Part shown: positions 50,988 to 58,425 of the stretch, piece by piece
How positions within the stretch are numbered: the stretch's first letter is position 1
Layout: each line of letters opens with the position of its first letter
Assembly: GCF_000472865.1 (NCBI RefSeq)
Contig: NZ_AXAP01000020.1
Span: 1-64,000, forward strand
Origin: Bradyrhizobium elkanii WSM2783
GTDB taxonomy: Bacteria > Pseudomonadota > Alphaproteobacteria > Rhizobiales > Xanthobacteraceae
Direction: 5' to 3'
Length of the DNA: 64,000 nt
Notes under the pieces: model-generated
Database searches by the model: none
What the model saw: only the letters and a program-made list of their open reading frames with translations
What the model was told of the DNA's origin: nothing
Position numbers and translations under genes: made by a program

Positions 50988-51631
50988 CATCAGCCAAACA
51001 GGAAACGCTGGTCACGCTGTTCAGCCAGGCCAAGGTCATCCCCGTCCTCACGATCGAGCGGCGCGAGGATGCGGTGCCGCTGGCGCGCGCCCTGGTCGCC
51101 GGCGGGGTGGTCACTCTTGAGGTCACTTTGCGGACACCGGTCGCGATCGAGGCGGCAAAGGCGATCATGGCCGAGGTGCCGGACGCGATCGTCGGCATCG
51201 GCACGATCCTGAGCCCTGATGATCTGGCCCGAGCCGAGTCGCTCGGCGCCAAATTTGGGATCAGCCCAGGCGCGACGCCTGAGCTTCTGAAGGCGGCGGC
51301 GGCAAGCAGCCTGCCATTCGCGCCGGGGATCGCGACCGCATCCGAATTGATGCAGGCGCTGGCACACGGCTTGGATCTCGCAAAATTCTTCCCTGCGGAA
51401 TCGTCAGGCGGTATCAAGGCACTTCGGGGGCTGGCCGGGCCGTTCCCGAATGCGCGGTTCTGCCCGACCGGCGGCGTCGGGGAGGCCAATGCCGCCACCT
51501 GGCTGGCGGAGCCCAATGTGGTCGCGGTCGGTGGGTCCTGGCTCTGCCCGCCCGCGGAGGTCAGGTCCAACAATTGGGCCGGCATAACCGCCATGTGCGA
51601 CCGCACCATGAAATCGCTGAAAGCCGGGTGA
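50984..51631 (+). CDS. eda: KDPG-type 2-keto-3-deoxy-6-phosphogluconate aldolase
   Basis: 215 residues from the ATG at 50984. Class I aldolase barrel with LEVTLRTPVAIEA, the GIGTILSPDD strand, and the Schiff-base Lys in LDLAKFFPAESSGG. PTGGV closes the phosphate-binding region. Cleaves a 2-keto-3-deoxy phospho acid into pyruvate and an aldehyde phosphate, the end point of the pathway in this locus. Confidence 0.9.
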   Translation: MTSAKQETLVTLFSQAKVIPVLTIERREDAVPLARALVAGGVVTLEVTLRTPVAIEAAKAIMAEVPDAIVGIGTILSPDDLARAESLGAKFGISPGATPELLKAAAASSLPFAPGIATASELMQALAHGLDLAKFFPAESSGGIKALRGLAGPFPNARFCPTGGVGEANAATWLAEPNVVAVGGSWLCPPAEVRSNNWAGITAMCDRTMKSLKAG

Positions 51632-51685
51632 AGTCCGGTTACGGATCAGCTACAAGCGATCAGGAACATTTTTGGGAGAACGGCC

Positions 51686-52852
51686 ATGACAGCCAGCATC
51701 GTGGGGTGGGCCCACACGCCTTTCGGCAAATTCGACGCGGAGACCGTTGAAAGCCTGGTAACACGCGTCGCCAACGAGGCGCTGACTGATGCCGGCATTT
51801 CGGCCGGCGACGTCGACGAGATCGTGCTGGGACATTTCAACGCAGGCTTCTCGCCGCAGGATTTCACGGCCTCGCTGGTGCTGCAAGCCGATCCGCAGTT
51901 CCGTTTCAAGCCGGCCACGCGCGTCGAGAACGCCTGCGCGACCGGTTCTGCCGCTGTGCACCAGGGAATCCGCGCCATCCAGACCGGCGCTAAATTCGTG
52001 CTGGTGGTCGGCGTCGAGCAGATGACGCGGACGCCGGGGCCGGAGATCGGCCGCAACCTGTTGAAGGCGTCCTATTTGCCGGAAGATGGCGACACCGTTG
52101 GCGGTTTTGCCGGCGTGTTCGGCAAGATCGCGCAGGCCTATTTCCAGAAATATGGCGACCAGTCCGATGCGCTGGCGCTGATCGCCGCCAAGAACCACAA
52201 GAACGGCGTCGCCAACCCTTACGCGCAGATGCGCAAGGATTTCGGCTTCGAGTTCTGCCGCGCCGAGAGCGACAAGAACCCGTTCGTCGCCGGCCCCTTG
52301 AAGCGCACCGACTGCTCGCTGGTGTCGGATGGCGCCGCCGCGCTGGTGCTGACGGATGCGGAGACCGCCAAGACCATGGGCAAGGCGGTGAACTTCCGCG
52401 CCACCGCCCATGCGCAGGACTTCCTGCCGATGTCCAAGCGCGACATCCTGCAGTTCGAGGGCTGCACGGTGGCCTGGCAGCGCGCGCTGGAGCAGGCCGG
52501 CGCCAAGCTGGCCGATCTCTCCTTTGTCGAGACCCATGACTGCTTCACCGTCGCCGAGTTGATCGAGTATGAAGCGATGGGCTTGACGCCGCGCGGGCAG
52601 GGCGCCCGTGCGATCCAGGAGGGCTGGACGCTGAAGGACGGCAAGCTGCCGATCAATCCGTCCGGCGGGCTCAAGGCCAAGGGCCATCCGATCGGCGCCA
52701 CCGGCGTCTCCATGCATGTTATGAGCGCGATGCAGCTCACGGGACAGGCGCCCGAGGGCATGCAGTTGAAGAATCCCGAGCTCGCCGGCATCTTCAACAT
52801 GGGCGGCGCCGCGGTTGCGAATTACGTTTCGCTGCTGGAGCCGGCGAAGTAG
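51686..52852 (+). CDS. thiolase-family acetyl-CoA acetyltransferase
   Basis: 388 residues. Nucleophilic Cys in VENACATGSAAVHQG, His in FVETHDCFTVAE, and the C-terminal GGLKAKGHPIGATG motif. This is the acetyl-CoA acetyltransferase/SCP2-type thiolase group. Probably cleaves a beta-ketoacyl-CoA. It runs with the CoA-transferase and acyl-CoA dehydrogenase downstream but is separated by repeat B and a small gene. Confidence 0.9.
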   Translation: MTASIVGWAHTPFGKFDAETVESLVTRVANEALTDAGISAGDVDEIVLGHFNAGFSPQDFTASLVLQADPQFRFKPATRVENACATGSAAVHQGIRAIQTGAKFVLVVGVEQMTRTPGPEIGRNLLKASYLPEDGDTVGGFAGVFGKIAQAYFQKYGDQSDALALIAAKNHKNGVANPYAQMRKDFGFEFCRAESDKNPFVAGPLKRTDCSLVSDGAAALVLTDAETAKTMGKAVNFRATAHAQDFLPMSKRDILQFEGCTVAWQRALEQAGAKLADLSFVETHDCFTVAELIEYEAMGLTPRGQGARAIQEGWTLKDGKLPINPSGGLKAKGHPIGATGVSMHVMSAMQLTGQAPEGMQLKNPELAGIFNMGGAAVANYVSLLEPAK

Positions 52853-52865
52853 GCTGCGGACTGCC

Positions 52866-52946
52866 GTAGGGTGGGCAAAGCGAAGCGTGCCCACCATCAA
52901 GCATTCCGCTCGTGACGGTGGGCACGCTTCGCTTTGCCCACCCTAC
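52866..52946. repeat. repeat B, copy 3 (variant palindrome)
   Basis: GTAGGGTGGGCAAAGCGAAG is mirrored by CTTCGCTTTGCCCACCCTAC with a 31-nt loop. Same design as the copies at 26408 and 37565 with substitutions kept in both arms, implying selection for the stem. Lies between genes on the same strand, so it could end the thiolase transcript. Confidence 0.75.
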
Positions 52947-53000
52947 AATGCGACGCATTTGCCGCGGTACGCCGCGGCGCAGACTTTCGGAGCGTGTATC

Positions 53001-53201
53001 ATGGGTAACGAAAGCTCGTTGTCGCTGGACGAACTCAACGATCGCATCGCGATTCTTGAAGACAATATCAGGCAGCTCATCGAACAGGCCGCCGCGGCAT
53101 CCGGCGAGCAGAACGAGGCGCGCATTGCCGACCGCATCAGCCAGCAGAATGATGAGCTCGAGCGGCTGATGAAGGAGCGCGACGCGCGGTCGACAAGATA
53201 A
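53001..53201 (+). CDS. small coiled-coil hypothetical protein
   Basis: 66 residues, ATG at 53001. Almost entirely one amphipathic helix pattern (LDELNDRIAILEDNIRQLIE then ARIADRISQQNDELERLMKE). No signal or membrane helix. SlyX-like in size and coiled-coil character but without a family match I can name. Function unknown. Confidence 0.65.
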   Translation: MGNESSLSLDELNDRIAILEDNIRQLIEQAAAASGEQNEARIADRISQQNDELERLMKERDARSTR

Positions 53202-53331
53202 TCCGCTACCCGCCGCGCATACGCCCATACGCGCCGCGCGCCTTGATCTTGCGGACGCCCTGCCGTTACTAGGTCCCCGGAAGCGATAACGCGGCCGTGA
53301 TTGGCTGCCTTTCTGAGAGGATGACGAGGCC

Positions 53332-54531
53332 ATGGGACCGCTGGATGGCATCAAGGTCGTGGACATGACGACCGTATTGATGGGGCCGTATGCGACCCAG
53401 ACGCTCGGCGACTACGGTGCCGATGTCATCAAGGTGGAATCGCCCGACGGCGACGTCACGCGCCAGATCGGCCCGACGCGCCATGCCGGCATGGGTCCGG
53501 TGTACCTCAACACCAACCGCAGCAAACGCTCGATCTGCCTCGACTTGAAGAAACCGGCCGGGCGCGAGGCGGTGCTGCGCCTGATCGCGAAGGCCGATGT
53601 GCTCGTCTACAACGTGCGCCCGCAGGCGATGGCGCGATTGCAGCTCGGCTACGACGTCGTCTCCAAGATCAATCCGCGGCTGATCTATGCAGGCGTGTTC
53701 GGCTTCGGCCAGGACGGACCGTATGCCGCCAAGCCCGCCTATGACGACCTGATCCAGGGCGCGACGGCGCTGCCGGCGCTGATGGCGCAGACCTCGGACG
53801 GCGTGCCGCGCTACGTGCCAAACGCGCTGGTCGATCGCATCGTGGGATTGACCGCGGTCGGCGCGATCTGCGCAAGCCTCGTGCATCGCGACAAGACCGG
53901 GCAGGGCCAGCGCGTCGACATCCCGATGTTCGAGACCATGGCCGGCTTCGTCATGGGCGACCATATGGGCGGCCTCACCTACGATCCGCCGCTCGACCGC
54001 GGCGGCTACAAGCGGCACCTGTCGCCGGACCGGCGCCCCTACAAGACGAGCGACGGCTATATCTGCGTGATCGTCTACAACGACAAGCAGTGGGACAATT
54101 TCTTTACCGCGATCGGGCGCGACGATCTGCGCGGGGATTCGCGATTTGCGACCTTCGCCGGCCGCGCCGCCAATATCGATTGCGTCTACGCCGAGCTTGC
54201 GCGCATCCTCAAGACCAAGACCACCGCGGAGTGGAACGAGATTCTCGAGAAGGCCGACGTGCCGGTCATGCCGATGCACGATCTCGAGACCCTGTTGCAG
54301 GACCCGCACATCGTTGCAACCGATGTGTTTCCGGTCATCGAGCATCCGACTGAAGGTCGCATCCGCAGCATGAAGGTCTCGGCGCGCTGGTCGGAGACGA
54401 CAGCCGAGCCGAAGCGGCTCGCGCCACGGCTCGGCGAGCACAGTGTGGAGGTCCTGCGGGAGGCTGGTTTCTCCGCAAGTGAGATCGCCGCCATGCTCCG
54501 GGACGGCGTCACCAAGACACTCGACAACTAG
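53332..54531 (+). CDS. CaiB/BaiF-family CoA-transferase
   Basis: 399 residues. LDGIKVVDMTTVLMGPYATQ and LGDYGADVIKVESPDGD open the protein as in formyl-CoA/L-carnitine CoA-transferases (class III). The catalytic Asp lies in KPAYDDLIQGATAL near residue 140. Transfers CoA between organic acids. An acyl-CoA dehydrogenase gene follows by 11 nt, indicating activation then oxidation of a carboxylic acid. Confidence 0.9.
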   Translation: MGPLDGIKVVDMTTVLMGPYATQTLGDYGADVIKVESPDGDVTRQIGPTRHAGMGPVYLNTNRSKRSICLDLKKPAGREAVLRLIAKADVLVYNVRPQAMARLQLGYDVVSKINPRLIYAGVFGFGQDGPYAAKPAYDDLIQGATALPALMAQTSDGVPRYVPNALVDRIVGLTAVGAICASLVHRDKTGQGQRVDIPMFETMAGFVMGDHMGGLTYDPPLDRGGYKRHLSPDRRPYKTSDGYICVIVYNDKQWDNFFTAIGRDDLRGDSRFATFAGRAANIDCVYAELARILKTKTTAEWNEILEKADVPVMPMHDLETLLQDPHIVATDVFPVIEHPTEGRIRSMKVSARWSETTAEPKRLAPRLGEHSVEVLREAGFSASEIAAMLRDGVTKTLDN

Positions 54532-54542
54532 GACAGAGACAG

Positions 54543-55709
54543 ATGGATTTTGCGCTCTCGGCCAACCAGGAATCCATCCGCGATGCTGTGGCAAAAATCT
54601 GTGCGCGCTTTGACGACGCCTATTGGCTGAAGAAGGACAAGGAGGGCGGCTACCCCGCCGACTTCCACCGTGCACTGGCGGAGGCGGGCTGGCTCGGCAT
54701 CTGCATCCCCGAGGAATATGGCGGCTCCGGGCTCGGCATCACGGATGCTGCGATCATGATGCGCACGATCTCGGAGTCCGGCGCTGGCATGTCGGGCGCG
54801 TCAGCCGTGCACATGAACGTGTTCGGGCTCAATCCGGTGGTCGTGTTCGGCACCAAGGAGCAATGCCAGCGCATGCTGCCGCCGATCATCGATGGCCGCG
54901 ACAAGTCCTGCTTTGCGGTGACCGAGCCGAACACCGGGCTCAATACTACCCAGCTCAAGACCCGCGCGGTACGCAAGGGCGACAAATACATCGTCAACGG
55001 CCAGAAGGTCTGGATCTCGACCGCGCAGGTCGCCAACAAGATCCTGCTGCTGGCGCGCACCACGCCGCTGGAGGAGGTGCGGACGCCGACGCAGGGCCTG
55101 AGCCTGTTCTATACAGATTTCGACAAGCAGCGCGTGACCGTGCACGAGATCGAGAAGATGGGCCGCAAGCCCGTCGACTCCAACGAATTGTTCTTCGAGA
55201 ACTTTGAAATTCCGGTCGAGGATCGGCTCGGCGAGGAGGGCCGCGGCTTCGAATACATCCTGCACGGCATGAATCCGGAGCGCATCCTGATCGCGGCCGA
55301 AGCGGTCGGGCTGGGCAAGGTCGCGCTGTCGCGCGCGCAGGCCTATGCCAAGAGCCGCATCGTGTTCAACCGCCCGATCGGCATGAACCAGGCGATCCAG
55401 CATCCGCTCGCCAAATGCTGGATGGAGTTGGAGGCCGCGTGGCTGATGGTGCTGTCCGCTGGTTGGCACTACGACAATGGCCTGCCATGCGGGCCGGCCG
55501 CCAATTCGGCGAAGTTCCTCGCCGCCGAAGCCGGCTTCCGCGCCTGCGAGCAGGCGGTGATGACCCATGGCGGCTTTGGCTATGCCAAGGAGTATCATGT
55601 CGAGCGCTACCTGCGGGAATCCCTGATCCCGCGCATCGCCCCGATCAGCCCGCAGCTCATCCTGAGTTTTGTCGCCGAGAAGGTGCTCGGGCTGCCGAAG
55701 TCGTATTGA
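54543..55709 (+). CDS. acyl-CoA dehydrogenase
   Basis: 388 residues. FAD-binding motifs CFAVTEPNTGLNTTQLKT and WISTAQVANKILLLA, plus the C-terminal MTHGGFGYAKEYHVERYLRE, are canonical for the family. Oxidises an acyl-CoA to the enoyl-CoA in the cytoplasm. Substrate chain type cannot be decided. Follows the CoA-transferase in an operon. Confidence 0.92.
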   Translation: MDFALSANQESIRDAVAKICARFDDAYWLKKDKEGGYPADFHRALAEAGWLGICIPEEYGGSGLGITDAAIMMRTISESGAGMSGASAVHMNVFGLNPVVVFGTKEQCQRMLPPIIDGRDKSCFAVTEPNTGLNTTQLKTRAVRKGDKYIVNGQKVWISTAQVANKILLLARTTPLEEVRTPTQGLSLFYTDFDKQRVTVHEIEKMGRKPVDSNELFFENFEIPVEDRLGEEGRGFEYILHGMNPERILIAAEAVGLGKVALSRAQAYAKSRIVFNRPIGMNQAIQHPLAKCWMELEAAWLMVLSAGWHYDNGLPCGPAANSAKFLAAEAGFRACEQAVMTHGGFGYAKEYHVERYLRESLIPRIAPISPQLILSFVAEKVLGLPKSY

Positions 55710-55732
55710 GGATGGCCGCGGTGATTCACCCT

Positions 55733-55837
55733 GTCATTCCGGGGCGACGCGAAGCGGCGAGCCCGGAATCCATCTGGCCGCATGCGAGGAGGCGCAATGG
55801 ATTCCGGGCTCGCGTCTTCGACGCGCCCCGGAATGAC
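55733..55837. repeat. dispersed palindromic repeat D, copy 2
   Basis: GTCATTCCGGGGCGACGCGA on the left and GACGCGCCCCGGAATGAC on the right, with inner GGAATCCATCTGG and CAATGGATTCCGGGC. Shares outer and inner arms with the copy at 42291-42415 but lacks its nested palindrome. Confidence 0.85.
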
Positions 55838-55848
55838 GGAGAGCGACC

Positions 55849-56985
55849 ATGAGCTTCATCACCGGTGTCGGGCTCACCTCATTCGGCAAGCACGAGGGCT
55901 CATCCTCGCTCGATCTCATGAGCAAGGCGGCTGAGCTTGCAATTTCGGACGCCGGCGTGAGGCGATCGGAGATCGATGGTATCCTGTGCGGCTATTCCAC
56001 AGTCTCGTCGCATATCATGCTTGCGACCGTGTTCGCCGAGCATTTCGGCATTCGCCCGTCCTATGCCCATGCCGTGCAGGTCGGCGGCGCCACCGGGCTC
56101 GCGATGACCATGCTGGCGCATCATCTCGTCGATGCCGGCGTGGCGAAGCATGTGCTTGTGGTCGGCGGCGAGAACAGGCTGACCGGCCAGAGCCGCGACG
56201 CTTCGATCCAGGCGCTCGCCCAAGTCGGTCATCCCGATTACGAAGTGCCGCTGGGTCCGACCATCCCCGCCTATTACGGCCTCGTTGCTTCGCGCTACAT
56301 GCACGAATACGGCGTCACCGAGGAAGACCTTGCCGAATTCGCCGTGCTGATGCGCAAGCACGCGCTGAGCCATCCCGGCGCGCAATTCCACGACCCGATC
56401 ACGGTCGCTGACGTGATGGCTTCAAAGCCGGTGGCGAAGCCGCTGAAGCTGCTCGATTGCTGCCCCGTTTCCGATGGCGGCGCTGCGTTCGTGATCAGCC
56501 GCGAGCGGACCGGCGACATCGGCGTGCGCATCCGCGGCTGTGCGCAGGCGCATACGCATCAGCATGTCACCGCCGCGCCGGCTTTGAGTGAACTCGGCGC
56601 CGAGATCGCGATCGCCAAGGCCAAGGCGGTCTCCAGCGTTGCGATCTCCGATGTGCGCTATGCGGCGGTCTACGACAGCTTCACCATCACGCTGGCGATG
56701 CTGCTCGAAGATCTCGGTCTCGCCAAGCGCGGCGAGGCAGCCGCGCGCGTGCGCGCCGGCCACTTCAATCAGGACGGCGAGATGCCGCTCAACACCCATG
56801 GCGGCTTGTTGAGCTACGGCCATTGCGGCGTCGGCGGCGCGATGGCGCATCTGGTCGAGACGCATCTGCAGATGACCGGGCGAGCCGGCAACCGCCAGGT
56901 CCGCGACGCCTCGGTCGCGCTCTTGCATGGCGATGGCGGCGTGCTGTCCTCGCATGTCAGCATGTTCCTGGAGCAGGTGCGATGA
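55849..56985 (+). CDS. thiolase-fold protein lacking the nucleophilic cysteine
   Basis: 378 residues. Thiolase fold, but where active enzymes have a catalytic Cys (compare NACATGSAA in the gene at 51686) it reads AVQVGGATGLAM, so acyl transfer by the usual mechanism is unlikely. HGGLLSYGHCGVGGAM keeps the C-terminal Cys/His motif. Such proteins act with DUF35 partners, for example in steroid side-chain retro-aldol complexes. The DUF35 gene overlaps its stop (ATGA), supporting a heteromeric complex. Confidence 0.87.
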   Translation: MSFITGVGLTSFGKHEGSSSLDLMSKAAELAISDAGVRRSEIDGILCGYSTVSSHIMLATVFAEHFGIRPSYAHAVQVGGATGLAMTMLAHHLVDAGVAKHVLVVGGENRLTGQSRDASIQALAQVGHPDYEVPLGPTIPAYYGLVASRYMHEYGVTEEDLAEFAVLMRKHALSHPGAQFHDPITVADVMASKPVAKPLKLLDCCPVSDGGAAFVISRERTGDIGVRIRGCAQAHTHQHVTAAPALSELGAEIAIAKAKAVSSVAISDVRYAAVYDSFTITLAMLLEDLGLAKRGEAAARVRAGHFNQDGEMPLNTHGGLLSYGHCGVGGAMAHLVETHLQMTGRAGNRQVRDASVALLHGDGGVLSSHVSMFLEQVR

Positions 56986-57341
56986 GCGGCAAGCTTGCAG
57001 ACTGGACCAGCGGCGCGGAAGCGATCGTCTACCAATCCTGCACCGCTTGCGGCGCTGTGCAATCTTTCCGCCGCAGCTTTTGCGCCGCCTGCGGCGCGCC
57101 CGATCCGCAGGAAAGGCGCGCCAGCGGGATAGGGACGGTGTACGCGACCTCGCTGGTCTGCCGCGCCGCGACGCCCGAGACGCGCGCGCATGTGCCCTAC
57201 AACATGGTGCTGGTCGACACCGCCGAAGGTTTCCGCATGATGGCCCACGGCGAGAATGATCTTGCGATCGGCGACAAGGTGACCGCGCGGTTTGCGCAGT
57301 TCGCGGGCCGCGTGGTGCCGTATTTTGAAAAGGTTAGATGA
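56982..57341 (+). CDS. DUF35 OB-fold, zinc-ribbon acyl-CoA-associated protein
   Basis: 119 residues from the ATG at 56982. N-terminal rubredoxin-like zinc ribbon CTACG...CAACG (about residues 20-39), then the OB-fold (GTVYATSLVCRA, MVLVDTAEGFRMMAHG, IGDKVTARF). DUF35 proteins pair with thiolase-like partners, here the gene at 55849 which it overlaps. Confidence 0.9.
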   Translation: MSGKLADWTSGAEAIVYQSCTACGAVQSFRRSFCAACGAPDPQERRASGIGTVYATSLVCRAATPETRAHVPYNMVLVDTAEGFRMMAHGENDLAIGDKVTARFAQFAGRVVPYFEKVR

Positions 57342-57347
57342 TCGCGG

Positions 57348-57449
57348 TCACCGCCAATAGAGCACAATACTGGCGATGACGACCATTGCCGTCACCGCCA
57401 GCATTTGCGCGAGCGCTTCCGAGGCCGCCCTCCTGGTGGCTTCCTTCAT
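57348..57449 (-). CDS. possible 33-residue single-pass membrane protein
   Basis: ATG at 57449 on the minus strand, with GGGAGA about 6 nt upstream, encodes MKEATRRAASEALAQMLAVT then a hydrophobic segment to VLYWR and a TGA stop at 57348. A basic N-terminus followed by one membrane helix is a recurring pattern of real small membrane proteins. Oriented against its neighbours and convergent with the DUF35 gene. No homologue is known to me. Confidence 0.5.
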   Translation of the reverse strand: MKEATRRAASEALAQMLAVTAMVVIASIVLYWR

Positions 57450-57716
57450 GCCTGTCTCCCTAGACTTGGGCGTGACTCATCGTGGCGCGGAAACCGCGCA
57501 AGCGACGGCCTTTTAGATTGGTACTCTCGGAACACCCCGCGTCGGACATTCGCTCTGATTGAGTCCCCACTCGGCGAATATCGACGGTAGCAGGGTCGGT
57601 CAGCATTGCGGCGGCATTTTGACTCGGCTGTGTTGCTCCTGCGTCAAGCGGCGGATAGTGTTTTGAAACTTAACGGAACCGAAGCAAATCGAGAAAAAAG
57701 AACGAGACGGAAAAGA

Positions 57717-58244
57717 ATGGCCCGCATCGAATACAGCGATCCCGCCAAAGCCAGCGATCGCACCCGTGAAATCCTCGACAAGAATCGCAACGCCAACATC
57801 TTTCGCATGATGGCGCATTCGCCCAGTTATTTTGAGCAATATTGCCGGCTCGGTGGCGCGATCCGACACAGAGGCGAGCTTGATCCTGTTGTCCGCGAGC
57901 TTGCGATCACCCGCACCGGCATCCTGTGCGAAGCTCCTTACGAAATCGTCGCGCATAAACGGATCGGCAAGAATGTCGGCGTCACCGACGAACAGAACGA
58001 AGCGTTGGAGAATTGGCAGTCCGCCACCTGCTTCAACGACGTGCAGCGCGCCGCGCTCGCTTTCACCGATGAGATCGTCAAGCTCAACAAGCCGACGGAT
58101 GCCACCTTCAATGCGATCGCCTCGAAACTGACGCCAGCCGCGCTCGTCGAATTGCAGCTCTCGGTCGGCTTCTACATCATGACCTCGAAATTCCTCGAAA
58201 CGTTCGAGATCGACCTGCAGCCGGTATCGGAAGTGGTGGGTTGA
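57717..58244 (+). CDS. carboxymuconolactone decarboxylase/AhpD-like protein
   Basis: 175 residues from the ATG at 57717; the open frame back to 57606 lacks a ribosome site. Helical protein with VVRELAITRTGILCEAPYEI and AHKRIGKNVGVTDEQ, the CMD/AhpD pattern, but only one Cys where AhpD has CxxC, so peroxidase activity of the AhpD kind is doubtful. Function not certain. Confidence 0.8.
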   Translation: MARIEYSDPAKASDRTREILDKNRNANIFRMMAHSPSYFEQYCRLGGAIRHRGELDPVVRELAITRTGILCEAPYEIVAHKRIGKNVGVTDEQNEALENWQSATCFNDVQRAALAFTDEIVKLNKPTDATFNAIASKLTPAALVELQLSVGFYIMTSKFLETFEIDLQPVSEVVG

Positions 58245-58270
58245 TAGGGACTGTTGCCGCGAACTCCTTC

Positions 58271-58414
58271 GCCTCGCCCCGCCTGCGGGGAGAGGCCGGA
58301 TCGCATCGCCAGATGCGATCCGGGTGAGGGGCTGCCTCCGCGAATATAACTGGCACCGTGTTCGCAGAGGCAGCCCCTCACCCAACCCTCTCCCCGTAAG
58401 AACGGGGAGAGGGA
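58271..58414. repeat. dispersed palindromic repeat C, copy 2
   Basis: Outer arms CTCGCCCCGCCTGCGGGGAG and CCCTCTCCCCGTAAGAACGG, inner arms GGGTGAGGGGCTGCCTCCGC and GCAGAGGCAGCCCCTCACCC. Located between convergent genes, so likely also a terminator. Confidence 0.8.
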
Positions 58415-58425
58415 GATCGATAGGC

